Of a stretch of DNA of 64,000 bases, positions 1-12,121 are shown in pieces. The notes under the pieces were generated by a model. The model searched no databases. It was not told the origin of the DNA and saw only the letters and a program-made list of their open reading frames with translations. Made by a program: the position numbers and the translations under genes. The first letter of the stretch is position 1; every line of letters begins with the position of its first letter. The DNA comes from Chamaelirium japonicum (taxonomy: Eukaryota > Streptophyta > Magnoliopsida > Liliales > Melanthiaceae): contig OX393550.1 in the NCBI GenBank assembly GCA_947650365.1, forward strand, positions 103,194,343 through 103,258,342, given 5' to 3'.

Positions 1-1
1 T

Positions 2-155
2 TGTAATGGAGTAACTGGAGCGCCGTTACCGGCCAGTGCTGCGGTGGGTGGCGTAATGGATGATGAGACAGGACCCCCAAAGATTTTCTCTGTTACGATC
101 ACCAAAGATCGCATTGTTGAGTTGTGGCACAATTACTGCCAAGGGGAACTTTTTG
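2..155 (+). CDS. possible partial exon, unrecognised protein
   Basis: The frame is open from the window edge and contains residues such as ETGPPKIFSVTITKDRIVEL, then HNYCQGELFG. A GTGAGT splice-donor-like sequence begins at 156. Without splicing the frame runs on to a stop at 194-196. I do not recognise the family and found no matching downstream exon before the GT17 gene, so this may be an exon of a gene lying mostly to the left, or a chance open frame. An internal ATG at 56-58 could be a start, but the frame is open upstream of it too. Confidence 0.3.
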
Positions 156-196
156 GTGAGTTTCTGAGAGGACAGGGTTTCTCCTCGAGGGAATGA

Positions 197-1720
197 TAGC
201 TCGCATCTTTTGTTGAATCTCTTGTTTTTTTCGATTTAGGTTTCCACGTAAATTGTTGTCTCGTGCTTGTGCTGTGTTTTTCTCTTGTCTTTACTTTCTG
301 TTCTTTGTGACATGTGAATCAATTTGTTTAAAATTTGTCTTATTTGTGTTTGTGCTCCTGTTCCCTCGCCGCCGCACATCCCTCATTGAAAGTTGAGATG
401 TGTGGGATGTAACAGCTCCACTGGTGAGGCAGGTGAAACTATTTGCACACATCACATGCGCGCGCACACACGAAACGAAGTGAAACACACGTGGCAAATG
501 AAATCTATCAGAAAAGCGACCTAACATAAGTTATAAGGTGTGGGGGTGGGTTTCTAACAAAATATAGGGTATTATCATTCAATGAAACATTTGAATGGTC
601 ATTGGACGAGTGTATGCATGTGCTTGTTGGCACTACAGCGGGTTGCCTTCGGTGGGAACACATTTGTCGGTATTGTAATAGGCCGCCTTCGGCGGTAACA
701 CGCCTGAACGCTTTCGGTAACAAAACACTTTTGACGGTAACACCGGCATTTATAGGGGCATTTATTTTCTCGCCCGTGCCGATTGGCACGAAGCGGGTGC
801 CTCGGCGCGACCAACTCTTCCTCCCCCTATAATTGATCAATCACAGATGTCTTTATTCGAACGGATTTCTTGAGATCGACCAGATGGTTTGGGAAGGTCG
901 GAATTTTAGCACGCGGGTTTATAGTCTTTGATGCGAACGATCACAAGATGAACGGCGTTGATGCGAACAATGATCACAATATGAACGGTCAGGTTTAGTG
1001 CAATTTAAATGGATTGAGAATTTTAGGGGTTTACTGCAGTTTAAATGAGTCGGGATTTAAAACCAATGCGAGGGAGTTAGTTGACGGAGAAATAGAGATC
1101 GTGCGTTGATTTTTGAACAAATGATTAGATCTATTCAGTTCATTTTTGTCCAATCAGTTTGTCCTAGTCAGTTTTTTTATTCCGTTTTGTCTAGTCAGCA
1201 CAGAACCGACGTCCCTTGTTGTCCAAAGACTTGTTCCCACCCAGATGAACCAACAATTTAAATCTCTCATCTCAATAGTATCCAGCAATCAAAACCAACC
1301 GTCTCCTGATCCCTGTTTATTGATCTACAAACACTCATCCTTTATTGATTACAGATCCCTTTCGATTCCCAAAGAAATTCAACCTATCAGTAGAATATCG
1401 GGGTTCCCCCATTGTTTTGAAGTTCTCATAACACCAATTCACCACTCTAAAACCTCTCCAGCTGACTACTTACATCACACTAGGATCTCTCCGGTGTTCG
1501 TGTTGTGCAAGCAGGATCACGGATCAACGTCCCTCTATTGACCTGCACAAAACACAAACAAGAAAGAGAAACCGGGGGGTTATGATTCCCGGATCCCTCC
1601 TCCGATGCCAAGTCAGAGCGGAGAAATCGCTCTATATCGCACTTTCTGGAAGAAGGAAATTTGGTTGACGTTGATCCGTGATCCTACACTTGTCAGGCTC
1701 ATCTATCAAAAGATCCGATC
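197..1720. other. intergenic stretch, no supported gene
   Basis: No open frame here looks like a protein. Positions 620-770 hold three or four imperfect copies of a short motif built around CCTTCGGYGGTAACAC, including a small GC-rich hairpin at about 681-696. The remainder looks like ordinary non-coding plant DNA. Confidence 0.5.
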
Positions 1721-2812
1721 TCACTCGTGAGGCCGCAAACATCCGCCAGGCAGCAAGAAGGCGAACTTATCAGCATTCTGCAGCAAGTATGAAGGAAGAT
1801 GAACTGCGGAGGCCGACTTCGGGATCGGCCCCATCTTCTTGATCATCTCCTGGAAGCTGTACTCCTCGGGCAGCATGTCGAACAGATCGTCCCCCTGGCA
1901 TATGATCCTCTGGATCCTTGAGTAGTTCAGGTAGCTTGACCGTCTCACCCGGTCCGCATGGCTGTAGGCCTTCATCTTGAAGGCAAACTCCTCAATCCGC
2001 CGGAAGCAGAAGCTGCAGTGCCACCCGGAATCCGTGAGGATCAGATCGGTCTGCCGCGAGTGCCGGTACCGCGTGCCCGGTCCGAACAAGTGTGCCGTGG
2101 CGCGCCAACTGCTGTAGTCCACCGGGAACTCGAAGGAGTACAAGTAGTGCCTCAGCTCCAGGTGCATCACCGGCGGCACACCGTCGCACCACCGCAGAAG
2201 CTGCACCGTCTGCGGGCTTGGGATCTCGTCGGCATCGGACATGATGACGACGTCACCCACCTCGATCCCCGACTGGCGGAGCAGGGAGTTCGCAGCCGCA
2301 CGCTGCCTGGACTCGAGCCTGAAAGGATCCATCGGAGATTCGGGATCCATCTGGTCCGAGATGGTCCCGTGGACGGTCTTTTGGCTCGCAAACTCGAACC
2401 TGCGGCGGTTCTCGACGAAGAAAAGGGGCTTGGGGGAGCCCGTGAAGGTGGTGTTCGACTCGAGGATTATGAACTTATGGATGTAGGGGAGGAGCTCGTG
2501 GTACCGGATCTCAAGGAGGTCAAGCTCGTTGCTGAAGATGATGGCATCGAAGACGCGATGAGGGGAGGACCGGACGGTCCACCCGTGGAGGCGGCAGAGG
2601 TGGTCCATGGAGACGTTCTCGGCGTAATAGTGGGGGAGGTGGGTGAAGGGGCGGGGAGGGGTGTCCCATATCGGGCGGAAGAAGTACGAGATCTTCTGAC
2701 GATGGATGAAGATGCCGAGAGAGAATGCAGGGAGGAATATGAGAAGGATCAGGAGAGGCTTTGCGGGAATTGTTCGTCTCGGAGCAGAAGATCGGGGGGA
2801 CTTTCTGGCCAT
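1721..2812 (-). CDS. beta-1,4-mannosyl-glycoprotein 4-beta-N-acetylglucosaminyltransferase-like protein (GT17 family)
   Basis: This is an intact single-exon frame of 363 residues. A basic N-terminus is followed by one hydrophobic segment (about residues 18-36), giving the type II membrane topology usual for Golgi glycosyltransferases. The lumenal domain has the GT17 hallmarks: [11 protein letters not shown] at about 93-103, the acidic SDADEIP motif at about 192-198 (the expected nucleotide-sugar/metal site) and a cysteine-containing GWHCSFCFR motif near 264-272. The family is named for animal MGAT3, which adds bisecting GlcNAc to N-glycans. Plant members share the fold, but their acceptor is not settled. 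Length matches plant homologues, and the ATG at 2812 precedes the anchor, so the start fits. It is GC-rich relative to its flanks, as expected for an intronless plant gene. Confidence 0.95.
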   Translation of the reverse strand: MARKSPRSSAPRRTIPAKPLLILLIFLPAFSLGIFIHRQKISYFFRPIWDTPPRPFTHLPHYYAENVSMDHLCRLHGWTVRSSPHRVFDAIIFSNELDLLEIRYHELLPYIHKFIILESNTTFTGSPKPLFFVENRRRFEFASQKTVHGTISDQMDPESPMDPFRLESRQRAAANSLLRQSGIEVGDVVIMSDADEIPSPQTVQLLRWCDGVPPVMHLELRHYLYSFEFPVDYSSWRATAHLFGPGTRYRHSRQTDLILTDSGWHCSFCFRRIEEFAFKMKAYSHADRVRRSSYLNYSRIQRIICQGDDLFDMLPEEYSFQEMIKKMGPIPKSASAVHLPSYLLQNADKFAFLLPGGCLRPHE

Positions 2813-3111
2813 GCGATAGCTCTAGGATGTGGGTAAGGATGGCTGGAAGGAGGAGCAGTGGACATGCTTGTTCTCCTTCATAGATGTGAAGGTCTCTGTC
2901 ATCTAGCAATACAACATGATGGGGGGGAGGAGGAGGATAAGTTAGATCAAACTTTTAAAGAACTAAGTCAAAGATCACAGACATTCATGTTCTTGAAACT
3001 GAATTGTATGGTGAAAGACAAAAGAGCATTGCAGCCATTTGGGTTGATTTTTAATAATAACAAAGGATATTTCAAAAATTTTAATGAAACAGATCCAAAG
3101 AATATATTCAT
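2813..3111. other. upstream region of the GT17 gene
   Basis: This lies 5' of the minus-strand GT17 start and should hold its promoter. I could not pick out a convincing TATA box. It ends at the target duplication of a Mutator-like MITE, so that element sits about 300 bp upstream of the start codon. Confidence 0.4.
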
Positions 3112-3120
3112 TAAATTTTA

Positions 3121-3461
3121 GGGCAAATTACAAAAACCTCCCCTAAACTATACACACCTCATTTCAAATGTCCCTCAAACTTTTTTTTTTACAATTTGAA
3201 TCCGGAACTATGCTCTGACTGCACTTAGCCCACTCTGTCAACTTTCATTCCGAAAATACACTTGTCTCGGTAAGCATAAGTTAATTATTTCAAAAATCAT
3301 TTGAGCCCTACTGAAAATTGATAAAGGGTATTTTCCAGATAAAAAGTCGACAGAGGGGGCCTAAACGCAGATGGAGTATAGTTCAGGTTTCAAATTGTTC
3401 CAAAAATAAAAAAGTTTGAGGGACCAATATGAAACGACGTGTATGGGGATGTTTTTGTAAT
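3121..3461. mobile_element. Mutator-like MITE, copy 1
   Basis: The left end reads GGGCAAATTACAAAAACCTC and the right end GATGTTTTTGTAAT, the reverse complement of the left without its last bases. Flanks TAAATTTTA (3112-3120) and TAAATTTTT (3462-3470) agree at 8 of 9 positions, fitting the 9-bp duplication typical of Mutator-like elements. The interior matches the copies at 12.1 and 13.2 kb. No coding capacity. Confidence 0.75.
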
Positions 3462-3470
3462 TAAATTTTT

Positions 3471-3869
3471 TGAACAGTACCTTTTACCCAGATGCATTTG
3501 AGCACATGGAATGGTAAGGGAATCAATGATTGCTTACCTTAGCTTTTGCCTTCTTGATTCTTCCAGCAATGAGTAGCTTTCTTGAAGTAGTACAGTCGGC
3601 CCTCCGATATCTAGTAGTCACAATTGAAACAAAAGTAATTAGGTATTATATTTAATATGATATTTTAATTTTAAGCAATATCTAAAACCCACGAACCTGT
3701 CACCATTAAAATCATCAAGACAAAACAAATGTCAAATTACCATTAACTTCAGCAAAAAGATCGTCTTGACAAATAAAAGTGCCATTTTTGTTGCATTGGC
3801 ATTTCTTCTAGTTCTTCTCATAATACAAAGTTCTCTTTGCATCAATATTCTACGCAGTTTCTCATGTAT
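3471..3869. other. intergenic stretch
   Basis: No gene recognised. A short minus-strand open stretch near 3540-3610 ends at a GTAAGC donor-like site but matches nothing I know. The remainder is AT-rich. Confidence 0.3.
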
Positions 3870-4195
3870 GATATTTTACAAGTCAAACCGAAATATTGAT
3901 GCCAGATTGAAACCTTTCCGATTAAAGAAGGCATGGTTGGACATGGGCGGGCTTTTGATAATTTTGTTCAAAATAACTGGGTTGGGGGACTTGGTGCATC
4001 TAAGAGGTATCTGCGGTAGAAAATTCTTTACAAAAGATTATTTCAAAGTGGAAATAAAGAAGGAGGTTTATTTGAGAGCAGAAGTCCTTAGGAAGATCCG
4101 AAACAGAGATTTTAAAGAGGATCGAGACCTGATCCCTGAAGATAAGTCAGAAAGAAATGATCTAAAGCCCCAGCTAAAGACTTGCTATTAAAAGA
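3870..4195 (+). pseudogene. L1-type LINE fragment (region ahead of the reverse transcriptase)
   Basis: The frame includes LKPFRLKKAWLD and later a charged helical stretch, KIRNRDFKEDRDLIPEDKSE. This resembles the segment between endonuclease and reverse transcriptase in plant L1 LINEs (a PFRFEKAWL-type motif, then a K/E/D-rich linker). Neither the endonuclease nor the reverse transcriptase core is present, so this is a short relic. The assignment rests on motif resemblance only. Confidence 0.5.
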
Positions 4196-5353
4196 AATTG
4201 ATCGGCGACATACAACAATTGTACAATGAATTCAGAAAGATGATAAATCCATGGGTCAAAAGGGCTCACAATCTTACTAGTTAGTGGTATCCGCGTAATT
4301 TCGGGGGTACTTCTATCCCAACCTTTCTTAGTGCTTCTTTCTCACCCATCCCATCCAAGCTTCCCTCCCAGTTCCATAGTCATAGGCCATTTCATATCCC
4401 ATTGTTGTTGATTTGGTTGACCGAGCAGAAGTGGAAGAACCAGATTGCGAATATCAAAGTACCATGCGATCATCTAATCCATTTTTCCACTCGAGAACAA
4501 AGTATGTTGGACTTGGCCATCACTTCATTCCAGAAAAGGCTGAAGAAGGTGAGAACAATTGGCATAATAGACTAGAAACAAAACTTGGAAAAGGACATAC
4601 TTTCTTTATTCAAATGATGCGGTCGAAACGGAAAAAAAGATACTATGCTCAAGGGGGCTTGGGTACAAACGAATATGAACATATCCAACTGATTTTGCAT
4701 TCCAAATTGCTTTAGAAAAAAATACGAACATATCGAAATCTCCATGTGTAGGAATTCTATAGGTTCGGAATTAGTATGATATATAATTTTGAAACTGTGG
4801 TTCACCTATGTGGTACAATTTAGTTCCTTATTATGTTAAAGCCGATGCGATCTTATATTGGATCGTGTCGCTTCCTATTCCGCCACTTAACTATTTCAAG
4901 ACAAATAAGAGCCCAAGTATTTGAATAGAAGCAGATTGCAAGGTAAATCTTGCAAAGAGGATCCCCATGAGCCTCAAGAGCTCCCACTGCCTACGTAAAA
5001 TCATTAACAAATCTAATTCTGATCTAAAATCCCCTTAATACTCCTTCTAAATATTGGGGTTGGTATTAGAACACTCTAAACAGGATTGCATCCATAGTCA
5101 CAAAGTTCTCCGAATTTCTGAAAAAATCTCCGAAAATTCACGCATTAAGGGTCTACCGAATAAATTGCCGATTAATCTTTTGATTCATCAGTCCTCCAAA
5201 TAATCCCGAAAATTGCTAATAAGTTCAAAAATTCACGAATATCTTCAAAAAATCCTTTAAAAAATTCTGAAAACTCTAAGTAATATAGAAAAAAATATCG
5301 AATTTCCCTCCGAATCTTCCCCGTACGAACTGAACCGAATTGACCCACCACCG

Positions 5354-6888
5354 TGTTAGTGATAGTGTATAGAATGGGAATACACACCCTATAGACTCTT
5401 TGTATAGGATACCTATACTTGTAGATTCCATGTACATGATGCTCTTTTTGGGCACCTATATATTTGGCCTATGGCCTAATGAGAGGGCTAACCCTTCGTC
5501 TCAAATCCTTCGACCTCGAGCTCCCCTTCGATCTGCGATCGACACCGAGGCGAGCATCTGACCGATCTTGAGCTCTCCTCCAGATCTGAACCTCTTACCA
5601 TCGAGCTCTCCTTCAAATCTGGACTGCATCCTCCCGGCCGTTGAGCTCCCCTGCATGCCGTTGTAATCTCCGATCGGCTCCTCCCCTGTGCACCAGATCC
5701 GCCCCCGATCTTCCCCTGCGCACCAGATCCGCCCCGGCGTACCAGATCTGGCCGGTTCCTCTCCTGCGCACCGGATCCGACTGGCCCTGCTGCCATTACC
5801 TCCCTTCAGCAGGTGAATCGCGTAGGTTCCAGATGAAGGACTTAGATCCTCTCTGCTACTTCCTCGGGCTAGAGATCACCCACGGTGAGCGAGGAATTCT
5901 ACTCTCTCAACAGAAGTCACCGCTGACATCCTCAGTCGTGTTGCTATTTCTGATGATCGTTCCGCTGCCACACCTCTCGAACTTTACGTGAACCTTCGTC
6001 CCACAGACGGTGAGCCTCTCTCAGACCCCACTCGATACCGGCAAATTGTTAGTCAGTTGGTCTATCTCTGCATTACCAGGCCCGACATTACTCATGCCGT
6101 CAGCATCGTCAGCCAGTTCGTCAATACCCCTCGCTCTACTCACTACACTGCCCTTCTTCGGATTCTTCGTTATCTCCGAGGCACCATCACCTGATCCCTC
6201 TTTTTGTCCTCGACTTTCCCTCTGGTCCTACGTGCCTACTCAGATGCTGATTGGGCCGGTGATCCGACTACTCGTCGATCGACTACCGATTATGCCTATT
6301 TCTTGGAGACTCATCTCATGATGTAGCAAGAAACAGAGCGTTGTTTGTCTCTCCAGTACCGAGGCAGAGTTTCGAGCCATAGCCTCTACCACTAAAGAGA
6401 TCGTTCACTTGTGACGTCTCCTTTTAGATCTAGAGGTTGAGATCTCTGGACCTACAACTCTTCATTGTGACAATCGGAGTGCCATACAGATCGTCACCAA
6501 CTCGATCTTTCACGAGAGGACGAAGCATATCGAGCTCGATTGCTACTACTCTTGGCAGGAGTAGCCGGGACCATCTCTCTTCCCTTTGTCTCATTCGGAG
6601 AGCAGATTGTTGACTTCTTCACGAAGTTATACCCTACTCAACGTTTTCAGTTTCTACTCAGCAAACTCATGGTGCATGACGCACTTTGAGTTTGAGGGGT
6701 GCTGTTAGTGATAGTGTATATAATGGAAATACACATCTTATAGACTCTTGTGTAGGATACTTATACTTGTAGATTCCATATACAGGATGCCCTTTTTGGG
6801 CACCTATATATTTGGCCTATGGCCTGATGAGAGGGCTAACCTTTCTTCCCAAATCTTTGCCTCTCTCTCTCTCCTTGTTGAGGAGAAT
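5354..6888 (+). mobile_element. Ty1/copia LTR retrotransposon fossil (short, broken)
   Basis: Two similar LTRs begin TGTTAGTGATAGTGTATA at 5354 and 6703, with outer limits near 5511 and 6888. A G-rich tract just before 6703 is in the polypurine-tract position. Between them lie plus-strand remains of the Ty1/copia reverse transcriptase end and RNase H (YFLGLEITHGE, ITRPDITHAV and the SSTEAEF region). Gag, protease, integrase and most of the reverse transcriptase are missing, and several breaks are present. It was inserted after the host unit was duplicated, since copy B has the uninterrupted site at about 8838-8850. Confidence 0.85.
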
Positions 6889-7255
6889 TAATGTCGAATC
6901 CGATCTTTGTTAATTTGCACCAGCTCTAAAAGAAGAAAAAAAAGAAACCAGAAGTGGATATGGACCAATACTTATTTCTTTTTTTATCCTTCAACCAGAC
7001 GATCATGTTCTTGATCCTGCTAACGTGCGCATCTGAGCTCAATCCATCACTCATCCTTCAGCAGGTGTTAGAGTCAGAAGCTATATCGAGAGGGGGGTTT
7101 TGACGAAAGGAATAGAATCAAAAGAATCAAATGGAGAAGAAAATTTTTGTAAGTAAATATAATATTTGGAGAAAATAAAGTTAAATGGGTAAAAAACTAA
7201 TAATTTTTAGAGGAAATAAATCAAGAAACCCACCTCCAAAGATCGCAACCCTCCC

Positions 7256-7410
7256 CTCCGCTGAAATAGCCGCCAACGAGGCCCTCTCTTGCATCTCTCG
7301 CATTCGATCCCTCCGCTGAAACAACCACCGGCGAGGCCCTCTCTTGCGTCTCCCGTGTTCGATCCCTCGGCTGAAATAGCCGCCGGTGAGGCCGTCTCTT
7401 GATTATTTTA
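7256..7410. repeat. 55-bp minisatellite, 3 units
   Basis: Units begin at 7256, 7311 and 7366 with CTCCGCTGAAA or CTCGGCTGAAA and contain GGCGAGGCCCTCTCTTG. The same array has five units in copy B. Confidence 0.85.
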
Positions 7411-7845
7411 TTTTCCGAAAAATAAAAAAGTAGGAAGAGACAAAAAAGGTGGTCCCCTTGTCTCCATCAACAGGGCCCCACATACAAAGCAAAGTTGTCA
7501 TATGCCTCGCGGGTCACAAGTACAAACCAGCCCTTGATTGCTATCGTCTATCTATTGATCCGAACCGTTCATATCAGTAAGGAGGAAATGATCAGACGGT
7601 GGATATCACTGAAGTGGGGCTCTCTGGTAATTTCGAAGCGGCGGGGAAAGACACATCTTTTTATTATTTGGAGTCGGATTCGCTCGAACAGCGGACAACG
7701 TGTAGGGACAAAAGGATTTATGATACGAAATTTCTATCTGTGGCCTGGATCGTTACGTGAGGTCAGGCAGAATCTGCGACCCAGTAACTAAGTTGTTTTT
7801 GTTCCACCTAGGCTTATTGAATCAATCGCTTTCAAACTGTGATCA

Positions 7846-9813
7846 GGGTACTTCAATCTATCCCAACCTTTCTTAGTGCTTCTTTCTCTCCCATCCCATA
7901 CCAAGCTTCCTTCCCAGTTCTATAATCATAGGTCATTTCATATCCCATTGTTGTTGATTCGGTTGACTGAGCAGAAGCGAAAGAAGCATATTGCGAATTT
8001 CAAAGTACCATGAGATCACCTAATTCGTTTTTCCACTCGAGAACAAAGGATATTGGACTTGGCCATCACTTCATTCCAGAAAAGGCTGAAGAAGGTGAGA
8101 ACAGTTGGCATAGTAGACTAGCAACAAAACTTGTAGAAGGACATACTTTCTTTATTCGAAGGAAGCGGTCGAAAGGGAAAAAAAAAGACACTATGCCCAA
8201 GGGGGGTATGGGTACAAAGTACAAACGAATATGAACATATCCAACTGATTTTGCATTCCAAATTACTTTAGAACAAAATACGAACATATTGAAATCTCCA
8301 TGAGTACGAAATCTTAAGGTTCAGAATCAGTATGATATATAATTTGGACACTGTTGGTTCACCTATGTGGTACAATTTAGTTCCTTGTTATTATGTTAAA
8401 GCCGATGTGATCTTATATTGGATCGTGTCACTTCCTATTCCGCCACTTAACTATTTCAAGACTGATAAGAGCCCAAGTACTTGAATAGAAGCAGATTGCA
8501 AGGGTAAATCTTGCAAAGAGGATCCCCATGAGCCACAAGAGCTACCACTGGCTATGTAAAATCATTAACAAATCTAATTCTGATCTAAATATTGGGGTTG
8601 GTATTGCATCGATCGTCACAAAGTTCTCCGAATTTCTAGAAAAAATCTTCAAAAATTCGTGCATTAAGGGTCTACCGAATAAACCGCCGATTAATCTTCC
8701 GATTCGCCAGTCCTCCAAATAATCCCAAAATTGCTAATAAGTTTGAAAACTCACAAATATCTTTGAAAAATCCTGAAAACTCTAAGTCATACAGAAAAAA
8801 AAAACTCTCGAACTAAACCGAATTGACCCACCACCGAATTAATAGATCTTTGTTTAATTTGCATCAGCTCTAAAAGAAAGAAAAAAAGGAACCAGAAGTG
8901 GATATTGACCAATATTTATTTATTTTTTTATCCTTCAACCAGACGATCTGGTTATTGATCCTGCTAACGTGCGCATCTGAGCTCAATCCATCCCCCATCC
9001 TTCAGAAGGTGTTAGAGCGTCAGAAGCTATATCGAGAGGGGGGTTTTGGCGAAAGGGATAGAATCAAAAGAATCAAACGGAGAAGAAAAATTTTGCAGGT
9101 AAATATAATATTCGGAGAAAATGCAGTGAAATGGATAAAAAAAATAACTTTTAGAGGAAAAAAAATGAAGAAACCCACCTCCGGAGACCGCAACCCTCCC
9201 CTCCGTTGAAACAGCCGCCGGCGAGGCCCTCTCTTGTGTCTCCCGCGTTCGATCCCTCCGCTGAAACAGCCGCCGGCGAGACCCTCTCTTGCGTCTCTCG
9301 AGTTCGATCCCTCCGCTGAAACAGCCACCGGCGAGGCCCTCTCTTGCGTCTCCCGTGTTCGATACCTCCGCTGAAACCCACCGCCGGCGAGGCCCTCTCC
9401 TGTGTCTCCCGCGTTCGATCCCTCGGCTGAAATAGCCGCCGGCGAGGCCGTCTCTTGATTATTTTATTTCCCAAAAAATAAAAAAAAAATAGAAAGAGAC
9501 AAAAAAGATGGTCCCCTTGTCTCCATCAACAGGGCCCACCACATGGCACATACGAAGCAAAGTTACCGTACGCCTAGCGAGTACGAAGCAGCCCGTTGAT
9601 CTGAACCGTTTATATCACTAAGGAGGAAATGATCAAACGGTGGATATTACTGAAATGGGGGCTCTCTAGTAATTTCGAAGCGACGGGAAGAAAAAAAACG
9701 CATTTTTTTTATTATTTGGAGTCTGATTTGCTCGAACAGCGAACAGCATGAAGGGACAAAAAGATTTGTGACACGTAATTTCCAATATGTGGCCGGCATC
9801 GCTACGTGAGGTC
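7846..9813. repeat. tandem duplication, copy B
   Basis: This is the second copy of the ~1.95-kb unit, without the copia insertion. It has the same RNase H-like scrap (FHSRTKDIGLGHHF at about 8030-8070) and a five-unit 55-bp minisatellite (9201-9460). The uninterrupted sequence at 8838-8850 shows the pre-insertion site of the copia element in copy A. No supported gene. Confidence 0.85.
9201..9460. repeat. 55-bp minisatellite, 5 units
   Basis: Units begin at 9201, 9256, 9311, 9366 and 9422 (one unit is 56 bp). They are GC-rich and open in several frames, which produces spurious arginine-rich open frames on the minus strand. Confidence 0.9.
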
Positions 9814-10105
9814 ATCTCGTGTGTCCCGCCGTGCTTTCAGGTGGGTGTGTCACGATGGACGCATATAAACTCTCTGCGGGCAACAGATCTACCGACCACT
9901 CTAACGGCTCCCTCGTGTGGTGCTAACTGTAAATAAAGCCCACCGGCCCAAATCCAGACCGGCATGAAACCACCATGGGCCCCAACCTGCAGCCCGGCCC
10001 GATCCAACCTGATATGAAGCCCAAAAGCCTGGCTCGAGAACCCGATCTAAATGGTATACATTTGGTCTGTATACAGAGACTGTATACATTGACTATTAAT
10101 GAAGC
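9814..10105. other. intergenic stretch
   Basis: No gene, RNA or transposon end recognised. It includes a moderately GC-rich part with several copies of CCCGGCCC-like sequence. Confidence 0.35.
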
Positions 10106-10108
10106 TTA

Positions 10109-10587
10109 GAGCAACTCCAACAGCCTTCGAAGAGAGCTCTGAAGGAGGACGTGGCTCTCCAAGCGGACTGATGGCGCTCCAACCGGCTCTGTTTGGTACT
10201 CTGAAGGCTGACGTGGCGTCCCACATGGACCATGTTTGTTCGGAGCCTCCGAACGGCTCCACATACAACAGAGGTCCTTTGGAGCGTCCGAACGATTAAT
10301 TAATATTTTTTTTTACAAAAAACTCCTCATCTTTTTAGAAATAATTTTTTCTATGTCCAACGATGCATGCACCGTCCAACGATTATTTTTTACCCGTTTG
10401 GTGTAAATTTGGAAGGTTTAGATAAGTTATAAATATTGAGGGGTTTGGTGTAAAATGACAAGGATATACCAGTTCGGAGATCTTTGGAGGGGACCTTCTC
10501 TAAACCAGGATATTTTGATGAGGTGGCTGCCAAAATGGGGCCCACAGTGCTTAGGAGGTCCTAGTTCGGAGGCCATTGGAGATGCTC
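10109..10587. mobile_element. Tourist/Harbinger-like MITE (GAGCANCTCCAA ends)
   Basis: Left end GAGCAACTCCAACAGCC and right end, reverse complemented, GAGCATCTCCAATGGCC, are inverted repeats. Both flanks are TTA (10106-10108 and 10588-10590), the 3-bp duplication of PIF/Harbinger elements. 479 bp, non-coding. Confidence 0.85.
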
Positions 10588-10590
10588 TTA

Positions 10591-11837
10591 GGTGGTGTTA
10601 GTCAATTGAGACTTTTGTAGTCTCTATAAAGTCTATCGACTATTCTGGACACAGGTAGTCCTCAGACTTTTTTTGAGGAGTTCACATACTTGTAGGTTAT
10701 ATGGACTTTTTTTTTGGATTTCTGTGGTTTTTTTTGTGGGGTTTAAAGTCCAAAAAACAAAAATCAAGAGGTAGTAGATAGACATTTTCACGTGAATTAT
10801 TTCATGGACTTTTTGGGATGGCCTTTAGAACAAATGTGAGATGGTCCTTGAATCATACATGGGGTGGTCTTTTAAAAAGAGGTTTTGAGTTCAAACCCAC
10901 ACCAATAAAAAGCCTTTGAATGATACTTTTTTATTAAAATGTACATAAGTTTTAGCCTAAATCCGACTCGATCAGGTCCGAAATTCCGAATATATGTATA
11001 CATGGGCCGGGTTCGAGCTAAGACCGTTGGTTGGGTCGGCCCGACCCGACGGACCATTCCGGGCTTAGCAAATACCTATTTCGTTCGGTTTCATGCAAGA
11101 TCGGTTCGGTTCCGATTCCTAAGTGCAGAATCGTAGGGACCAGTTTCTGATTCATCCCAGAACCGGACCAAACCGAGCCATGTGCATCTCGAAGTAGTTT
11201 CATCGGCCTATGTGATTTATTGTATTTATCACATTTCTTCTCTATTTATTTGGTTAAATATTGAAAACCTCCGGATCAATTAATTACGATCTTTCTACAA
11301 TTTTATCAGTACAGTCACCATATTAACCAAGGTGTGATCGAACTTAAGGTCAAAAATAAAAATAAATCAGGCGACATTAAAAATAAAAATAGTGGAAACT
11401 ACTTAAGAGACAATAGTTTGTTAACAAGGGTTTAAGGCTGATAGGTTGATCTTTGATTCATAAAATCTGCCAATCATTGTCACATTCAGCGTTACCGTCA
11501 CCTGCGATGGGTAAGTTGGGCCCACTATATTTTGTCGGTGGCATAATGATGTTTAAGGTGATAATCAACAATCATGATATTAAATAAGAAACTTTAGACT
11601 TATTATTATGGCAGGTAATCATTGAAGTCGTCATCGTCGTCGTCATCATCATCCAAAGTCTTTCGCAGAGGAAATTGCATTCAGACCCAACGACATAAAT
11701 TATGAGCAAAAGAGCCGAAGCCAAAGTAAAATTCACCTTAATCCTTATCCTCATCGCAACCTCAGCATTTTAAATATCATTGGTAAACCAATACAAGATT
11801 TGATGTTTCTCAATGGAAAATACATGAGAGAAACTTA
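10591..11837. other. intergenic stretch
   Basis: No supported gene. Positions 10960-11190 carry repeated TCGGTTCGG and GGGTCGGCCCGACCCGAC motifs like the subterminal repeats of plant hAT MITEs, but I could not find paired ends. Confidence 0.35.
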
Positions 11838-12063
11838 GGCTCCATTTAGTTCTAAGTATTTGGTGCAGTAAGTCGCTTTCGATAAGTATTTAGGATACCA
11901 TGTATGACTTATCGTATTTGTTTTGCAGTATCCGATGCAATAAATCGATTTGGTGTCTTTGAGATATCTCATAACTAAGGCAACTCAATACCGCAAAATG
12001 AGCGATTCGACATATACCTCGTAACCATAATACTTCACATGATACTTCGAACCAAACGGAGCC
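11838..12063. mobile_element. Tourist/Harbinger-like MITE (GGCTCCRTTTRGTTC ends)
   Basis: Left end GGCTCCATTTAGTTCTAAGT pairs with a right end that reads GGCTCCGTTTGGTTCGAAGT in reverse complement. TTA flanks both sides (11835-11837, 12064-12066). 226 bp, non-coding. Confidence 0.9.
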
Positions 12064-12121
12064 TTAATGATAACCTAGGCATCACCACTTGTTCTAGCTG
12101 CTCTGGAGATCGGCAACTTGC

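Larger units (their letters stand above)
4304..7764. repeat. tandem duplication, copy A (interrupted by a copia fossil)
   Basis: Sequence 4304-5353 plus about 6889-7764 matches 7846-9813 in the same order, starting at a shared GGTACTTC..CTATCCCAACC and ending at a shared ACGTGAGGTCA. Without the inserted Ty1/copia element the unit is about 1.92 kb. Near 4430-4540 it has a short stretch (FHSRTKYVGLGHHF) resembling the end of a Ty1/copia RNase H, so the unit is partly old retroelement debris. Its end holds three units of a 55-bp minisatellite (7256-7410). No working gene is visible. Confidence 0.85.

Noticed and set aside
1146-1541. 131-codon plus-strand frame
   Set aside because: Low-complexity Ser/Pro/Ile-rich translation, no family features, no supporting splice or promoter signals.
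1958-2836. Long plus-strand open frame of 292 codons
   Set aside because: It is the antisense shadow of the GT17 gene; the minus-strand frame has clear family motifs and this one has none.
4430-4715. Organelle-derived gene in the duplicated unit
   Set aside because: The FHSRTK..GLGHHF stretch fits the end of Ty1/copia RNase H better than any chloroplast or mitochondrial protein I know.
9151-9474. Arg-rich minus-strand open frame
   Set aside because: Entirely explained by the 55-bp minisatellite, whose unit length lets several frames stay open.
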